Source: Oscillospiraceae bacterium
GTDB taxonomy: Bacteria > Bacillota > Clostridia > Oscillospirales > Oscillospiraceae
Length of the DNA: 9,232 bases
NCBI GenBank assembly: GCA_017936205.1
Contig: JAGBGB010000055.1
Coordinates: 1 to 9,232, forward strand
Direction of reading: 5' to 3'
The position numbers and the translations under genes are program-made. Of this stretch, positions 5,189 through 9,232 are shown piece after piece. Each line of letters starts with the position of its first letter. Position 1 is the stretch's first letter. Below the pieces are notes generated by a model. The model was given only the letters and a program-made list of their open reading frames with translations. It did not search any database and had not been told where the DNA came from.

Positions 5189-6426
5189 GAGCCGGCTTCG
5201 GTAGAGCCTTGATCACCCCTCAGAAGCCTATGTTCATGGCAGGCTTCGACCGCCGCACTGCCCCCTCCACGGGAACCTTAGACGAGCTCTATGTTTCCGT
5301 CCTGATCTTAGAGGATTCCTACGCAGAGCTCTTCGCCTTCTGCTCCTTCGATGTGCTGGGTGTGGATTCTCAGCTCTGCAGAGAGGTTCGCAGCACCATC
5401 TGCGATGCCACCACCTTAGAGGAGGATCAGATCTGGGTCAGCTCCACCCATACCCACAGTGCTCCCTCCCATATTTTCCATAATGGGAGTACCTATGACA
5501 GAGCCTTTGTGGACTTCCTTTTGGAGCAGACCTCTCAGGCAGCTAAGGCAGCCTTCTTTGACCTGGCTCCCTGTGAGCCCAAGGTCGCCCATACCCACGC
5601 AGTCGGCGTGGCATCCCTGCGGAATCAAGGACGGCAGGGTGCAGACTTCCCCATGCCCGTCCATGTGACCAAGCTGATAAGAGAGAAGGACAGTCTGTCC
5701 TTCTGCCTCTTCGCCTGCCATCCTACCATTTTGGATGAGAAGAACACCCTGTTCTCCAAGGACATTCCCGGTGCAGCCGCCGCAGTCCTCCCCGAGGGCA
5801 ACAGCTGCATCTTCCTCAACGGAGCCTGTGCAGACCTGTCCACCCGCTTCACCCGTCAAGGTTCCTCCCCTGAGGAGCTGCAGCGGATCGGCGGCATTCT
5901 GGGCAGAGCCATTGCAGACGCCGACTATACATGGGACAGGAGCTTCGGCGAACGGATCCGTGCTTCTCAGCAGACCATTTACCTCAGCCGTGCAGCCAGT
6001 CTGGACGGAGAGGAACGGACCGCACTGCTCACTGCCCTGCGTGAGAAGGCAGAGGCCTGTGCAGACAGCCAGATGCGCCGTGAATACGATTCCCGCATTG
6101 CGGTTTTGGAACGCAGCGCCGTGGGAGCGGAGAAGGATCGCCCCATTCGTGTCAGCGCTGTAGATTTTGGTCCCTATTTGCTCCTTTCTCTGCCTTTTGA
6201 GGTTGACAACAAGGACGGTCAGGAGTTAGAATGTATTCTGTCAGAGACAGCCGGGAAGCCCGTATATGTAGTATGCTACACCGGCGGCTATGACGGCTAT
6301 CTGCCCAGCGGCAAGCCCCTGAGCGTAGACAGCAGCTATGAAGATATTGCCTCACGGTACTTACCCCAGTCCCGTGGGCAGGTTTGGGAGAGTGCAAAAG
6401 AATGTGTACAGAACGCAAGAATTTAA
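5185..6426 (+). CDS. Short cytosolic protein of the neutral/alkaline ceramidase N-terminal family
   Basis: This 413-aa protein resembles the catalytic domain of neutral ceramidases, zinc amidases that split an N-acyl bond. STHTHSAP at 87-94 matches the zinc histidine motif (STHTHSGP), ACHPT at 177-181 the second zinc His region, LPFEV at 336-340 offers the Glu ligand (Glu339), and GGYDGYLPS at 367-375 the Tyr ligand and substrate region. All four zinc ligands of the characterised Pseudomonas enzyme therefore seem to have counterparts, although the alignment is by eye. Unlike secreted ceramidases (about 650-700 aa) it lacks a signal peptide and the C-terminal Ig-like domain, so it should act in the cytosol. 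Ceramide is an improbable substrate in a sugar-import operon; deacylation of an amino sugar or a lactyl-peptide is a better guess. It overlaps both neighbours. Confidence 0.82.
   Translation: MRAGFGRALITPQKPMFMAGFDRRTAPSTGTLDELYVSVLILEDSYAELFAFCSFDVLGVDSQLCREVRSTICDATTLEEDQIWVSSTHTHSAPSHIFHNGSTYDRAFVDFLLEQTSQAAKAAFFDLAPCEPKVAHTHAVGVASLRNQGRQGADFPMPVHVTKLIREKDSLSFCLFACHPTILDEKNTLFSKDIPGAAAAVLPEGNSCIFLNGACADLSTRFTRQGSSPEELQRIGGILGRAIADADYTWDRSFGERIRASQQTIYLSRAASLDGEERTALLTALREKAEACADSQMRREYDSRIAVLERSAVGAEKDRPIRVSAVDFGPYLLLSLPFEVDNKDGQELECILSETAGKPVYVVCYTGGYDGYLPSGKPLSVDSSYEDIASRYLPQSRGQVWESAKECVQNARI
6386..6392 (+). promoter_or_regulatory. Ribosome binding site deciding the M20 gene start
   Basis: GGGAGAG (6386-6392), inside the end of the ceramidase-like gene, lies 9 bases before the ATG at 6402. 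It supports that ATG over the in-frame TTG at 6384, which overlaps the motif itself and has only a weak GGGCAGG behind it. Confidence 0.6.
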
Positions 6427-7532
6427 CCACTCTGGACGACTTCCTTGCTCGTCTGGAGCACTATGTAAACATTGATACCCCCAGCGGCTATAAGGAAGGT
6501 CTGGACTTCCAGTCCGCACAGCTGAAGGCAGAGTTTGAAGCCGTCGGCTGTCAGGTCATCACCCATGAACGCAGCGGTGGTAACCTGCTGGAATGCCGTC
6601 TGGGAACAGGCTCCAAGCAGATCCTGATGCTGGGGCATATGGACACCGTTTTCGATGTAGGCACCGTAGAAAAACGCCCCTTCCGTCGGGAGGGCGACAA
6701 GCTCTACGGCCCCGGTGTCCTGGATATGAAGAGCGGCGATCTGATGATCCTTGAGATCATGAGGAATTTCGCCGGGAAGCTCCCTGAGGACTACTGCCTC
6801 TGCGGACTTCTGAACTGTGACGAGGAGATCGGCTCCAAGCAGAGTCGTGAGATGATCATGGAGTTAGGCAAGCAGTCTGTTGCCTGCCTGTGCATGGAGC
6901 CCTCCAAGCCCGGCTACTGCACCGTAGCCCGTAAGGGTCTGATCACCTTCCGTGTCCGTACAAAGGGTGTTGCAGCCCATAGCGGTGTGAATTATCACCT
7001 GGGCTTCAGTGCCATTCAGGGCCTGTGCAACATCATTACCAAGCTCTATACCCTCCGTGATGATGACAGAAGCATCTCCATCAACATCGGCGGCATGGTA
7101 GGCGGTGTAGACAAGGGCAACATCGTTGCCGACGATGCAAGCTGCATCGGTGAGGTCCGCTTCTACGATCCCGCTCTGACCGATGTGGTCTTAGAGAAGC
7201 TCAACAGCTTCACTGCAGAAACCGGTGTAGACAATGTCAGTGCTGAGCTGACCATCGTTGCCATCCGTCCCCCCATGCAGCAGACAGAAGCCTCCAAGGA
7301 GCTCTACGAGCTTGCCCGTCAGGCAGCAGAGGCCAACGGACTTGAGCTGGTAGGCAGGACCCACGGCGGCGGCAGTGACGGCTCCTTCGTAGCCTCCATC
7401 GGCACTCCCGTAGTAGACGGCATGGGTGCCGAGGGCGAATTCTCTCACACCGTTGAGGAATATGTCCGTGTCAGTACCCTGATGCAGCGTCTGCTGACCT
7501 GCATCGACCTCATCGCATCCCTTCTGAAATAA
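6402..7532 (+). CDS. M20-family metallopeptidase (glutamate carboxypeptidase-like)
   Basis: This 376-aa cytosolic di-zinc hydrolase of the M20/CPG2-ArgE-DapE group cleaves peptide or N-acyl bonds. Expected ligands are all present: His79-x-Asp81 in LGHMDTVF, bridging Asp108 in GPGVLDMKSG, catalytic Glu141 and ligand Glu142 in CDEEIGS, Glu166 in CMEPSK, and His349 in EFSHTVEEY. The dimerisation domain lies at about 176-285, with the usual AHSG at 192-195. THGGGSDGSF (320-329) resembles the substrate-binding loop of glutamate carboxypeptidases. The start overlaps the previous gene by 25 bp. In this operon it could remove amino acids from a muropeptide or deacylate an amino sugar; carboxypeptidase action on a peptide stem would fit a cell-wall substrate. 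The exact substrate cannot be read from sequence. Confidence 0.92.
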   Translation: MCTERKNLTTLDDFLARLEHYVNIDTPSGYKEGLDFQSAQLKAEFEAVGCQVITHERSGGNLLECRLGTGSKQILMLGHMDTVFDVGTVEKRPFRREGDKLYGPGVLDMKSGDLMILEIMRNFAGKLPEDYCLCGLLNCDEEIGSKQSREMIMELGKQSVACLCMEPSKPGYCTVARKGLITFRVRTKGVAAHSGVNYHLGFSAIQGLCNIITKLYTLRDDDRSISINIGGMVGGVDKGNIVADDASCIGEVRFYDPALTDVVLEKLNSFTAETGVDNVSAELTIVAIRPPMQQTEASKELYELARQAAEANGLELVGRTHGGGSDGSFVASIGTPVVDGMGAEGEFSHTVEEYVRVSTLMQRLLTCIDLIASLLK

Positions 7533-7555
7533 GCTCTAAACAAAGGAGATTTACT

Positions 7556-8287
7556 ATGAACAAGCAGTATTTAGCAAACATTCGTGCCCTTCTGGACAAG
7601 CTGGAGAACACCCAGGAAGAGGTCATTGACAAGGTTTCCGAAATTTGTGCCAAGGCGATTTTTGACGGCCATCTGCTGTATTTCTTCGGTACCGGCCACT
7701 CCCACATGATCTGTGAGGAGCCCTTCTACCGTGCAGGCGGTCTGGCTTGCATCAGCCCCATTTTGGAATCCGATCTGATGCTCCACGAGGGCGGAGCCAA
7801 GTCCAGCAGCTACGAGCGTGTAGAGGGTCTGGGTAATGTGGTCATTTCCCATACCGCCATTGAAGAAGGGGATGTGCTTTTCCTGATCTCCAACTCCGGC
7901 AGAAACTGTGCTGTCATTGACGCAGCTCTGGAAGCCAAGAAGCGTGGAGCCATTACCGTTGCCATTACCTCTATGAACCATACCACCAATGTGACCTCCC
8001 GTCATTCCGGCGGCAAGAACCTGTATCAGGTCTGCGACTTCGTTCTGGATAACTGCGGTGAGGTAGGGGATGCTTCCATCCTCTTAGACGGCATGAAGCA
8101 GAAGATCGCTCCCACCTCCTCCGTGCTGGATGTGACCTTGGTGAATCTGGTCATTGCCAACACTACCGAGAAGCTCCTTGCCATGGGCATGGTTCCCCCT
8201 GTTTTCACCAGTGCCAACACCGACGAGGGCGACAAGGCAAACAAGTCCATTCTGGAGACCTACAGACCCCGTATCCGCATCCTGTAA
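7556..8287 (+). CDS. SIS-domain phosphosugar protein (UPF0309 type)
   Basis: This 243-aa cytosolic protein carries a single SIS (sugar isomerase) domain of the SIS_2 type. A helical N-terminus (1-35) precedes the nucleotide-fold core. GTGHSH (45-50) and SNSGRN (112-117) are the phosphosugar-binding loops, acidic residues Glu54-Glu55 sit where catalytic Glu lies in related MurNAc-6-P etherases, and KIAPTSSVLD (183-192) is a conserved tail motif. Length fits the UPF0309 group. A Streptomyces UPF0309 member (SCO4393) has, to my recollection, been reported as a GlcNAc-6-P dehydratase (NagS); dehydration, isomerisation or lactyl-ether cleavage are all plausible here. AAAGGAGA (7542-7549) serves the ATG, 23 bp after the M20 stop. 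The kinase upstream could supply its phosphosugar substrate. Confidence 0.9.
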   Translation: MNKQYLANIRALLDKLENTQEEVIDKVSEICAKAIFDGHLLYFFGTGHSHMICEEPFYRAGGLACISPILESDLMLHEGGAKSSSYERVEGLGNVVISHTAIEEGDVLFLISNSGRNCAVIDAALEAKKRGAITVAITSMNHTTNVTSRHSGGKNLYQVCDFVLDNCGEVGDASILLDGMKQKIAPTSSVLDVTLVNLVIANTTEKLLAMGMVPPVFTSANTDEGDKANKSILETYRPRIRIL

Positions 8288-8314
8288 TACAACTTTTCTA
8301 TTGGAGGTAACACC

Positions 8315-9232
8315 ATGAATTTGGAACTGAAGAAGAAGATCGGCCAGCTGCTGGTAGCAGGCTTCCCCTCCCCTGAGGTAGATGATCAAGCCCGTGCTCT
8401 GGTCAATGATTTCTATGTAGGTAACTTTGCCTTCTTCGGCAGAAATATCGTCACCCCCGCACAGACCAGCAAGCTGTGTAGTGATATTACCGCACTGGTT
8501 CACGAGAAGACCGGCTTCGCCCCCTTCATCTGTGCCGACCAGGAAGGCGGCGTTGTGACCCGTGTGAATCTGGGCGCATCCCTTATGCCCGGCACCATGT
8601 CCGTCAATGCCAGCGGCACCGACAAGGCATTCCAGCTGGGCGCCAACAATGGTAAGGTCATCCGTGCTTTGGGTCTGAGCTGCACCTTTGCTCCCATTCT
8701 GGATGTGAATCTGGAACCCATGAACCCCATTATCGGCTCCCGTTCCTTCGGCGACGACCACGAGGTAGTTGCGAAGTTAGGTGTGCCCATGGCTCTGGGC
8801 TTCCAGTCCTCTAAGATCCTCCCCTCTGTCAAGCACTTCCCCGGTCACGGCAATGTTGCCACGGACTCCCATCTGGATGTTCCCTTTAACAACACCCCCA
8901 GAGCCGTTCTGGAAGAGACGGAGTGGCAGCCCTTCTATAAGGCATTCGCACAGGGCGTAGACGGTCTCATGACCTGCCATGTGGTCTATAACGATGTGGA
9001 TCCCGAATGGCCCGCAACCCTGTCCTATGAGATCATGACCAAGCTGCTGCGTGAGAAGATGGGCTTTGAGGGTCTGGCTCTCACCGACTGCATGGAGATG
9101 GATGCCATCCGTGCCCACTACGGCACCGGTGCCGGTGCAGTCCGTGCTCTGGAAGCCGGCTGCGACCTGCTGGTATTCTCCCACACCTACGATGCAGTTT
9201 CTCAGGCAGCGAATGCCATTTATGAAGCAGTA
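8315..9232 (+). CDS. Family 3 glycoside hydrolase, NagZ-type beta-N-acetylhexosaminidase (3' end cut by window)
   Basis: The frame is open from ATG 8315 to the window end, giving 306 residues without a stop. TTGGAGG (8301-8307) precedes the start. The GH3 barrel is recognised by DQEGG (75-79), the KHFPGHG motif (173-179), and TDSH (183-186), whose Asp-His pair serves as acid/base in NagZ-type enzymes. ALTDCMEMDAI (255-265) holds the likely nucleophile Asp258. These features mark the beta-N-acetylglucosaminidase branch of GH3, which removes non-reducing GlcNAc from muropeptides or chitooligosaccharides. There is no signal peptide, so it works on imported substrate. Gram-positive members often carry a second C-terminal domain, which would lie beyond the window. 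Some relatives are GlcNAc phosphorylases, so phosphorolysis is possible. Confidence 0.92.
   Translation, partial: MNLELKKKIGQLLVAGFPSPEVDDQARALVNDFYVGNFAFFGRNIVTPAQTSKLCSDITALVHEKTGFAPFICADQEGGVVTRVNLGASLMPGTMSVNASGTDKAFQLGANNGKVIRALGLSCTFAPILDVNLEPMNPIIGSRSFGDDHEVVAKLGVPMALGFQSSKILPSVKHFPGHGNVATDSHLDVPFNNTPRAVLEETEWQPFYKAFAQGVDGLMTCHVVYNDVDPEWPATLSYEIMTKLLREKMGFEGLALTDCMEMDAIRAHYGTGAGAVRALEAGCDLLVFSHTYDAVSQAANAIYEAV

Noticed and set aside
6384..6401. TTG start adding six residues to the M20 protein
   Set aside because: It cannot be excluded, but GGGAGAG is well spaced only for the ATG at 6402, and the extra residues match nothing in the family.
8084..8761. 225-residue minus-strand open frame spanning the SIS and GH3 genes
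   Set aside because: It is antisense to two well-supported genes and shows no domain of its own.

Overview
The window holds one long plus-strand gene cluster, most likely a single operon, for importing and breaking down an N-acetylated amino sugar or a cell-wall-derived glycoconjugate. The coding sequence is moderately GC-rich, the intergenic DNA is AT-rich, the ribosome binding sites are strong AGGAGG types, and the solute-binding protein is a lipoprotein. Together these suggest a Gram-positive anaerobe of the Clostridia, probably from the gut-associated Oscillospiraceae/Ruminococcaceae. That placement is an inference; there is no rRNA or other phylogenetic marker here.

Bases 1-620 contain no convincing gene. 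They begin with a terminator-like hairpin that probably ends an upstream transcript, followed by a short block of GC-rich hairpins and TRTCAAY heptad repeats. A textbook sigma-A promoter (TTGACA, 17 bp, TATTAT) lies at 438-466. Its predicted transcript opens with a long imperfect hairpin followed by a T run, and a second hairpin precedes the first gene.

The genes then run in one direction: a CUT1-type sugar-binding lipoprotein (621-2018); a 374-bp non-coding gap with three strong stem-loops; two permease subunits (2393-3280 and 3293-4186); a BadF/BadG/N-acetylglucosamine-kinase-like ATPase (4223-5188); a short cytosolic protein of the neutral ceramidase N-terminal family (5185-6426); an M20 metallopeptidase (6402-7532); a SIS-domain phosphosugar protein (7556-8287); and a family 3 glycosidase of the NagZ type (from 8315, cut by the window end). 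Gaps after the permeases are short or negative, which supports co-transcription and translational coupling.

The working model is as follows. The transporter brings in a GlcNAc-containing oligosaccharide or muropeptide, powered by an ATPase encoded elsewhere. The intracellular GH3 enzyme releases GlcNAc, and the kinase phosphorylates the free amino sugar. The SIS protein then acts on the phosphosugar by dehydration, isomerisation or ether cleavage. The two metal-dependent amidase-type enzymes (ceramidase-like and M20) remove acyl or peptidyl groups. No nagA or nagB is present in the window, so the amidases and the SIS protein are candidates for a non-canonical amino-sugar route. The substrate and the order of steps are inferred, not shown.
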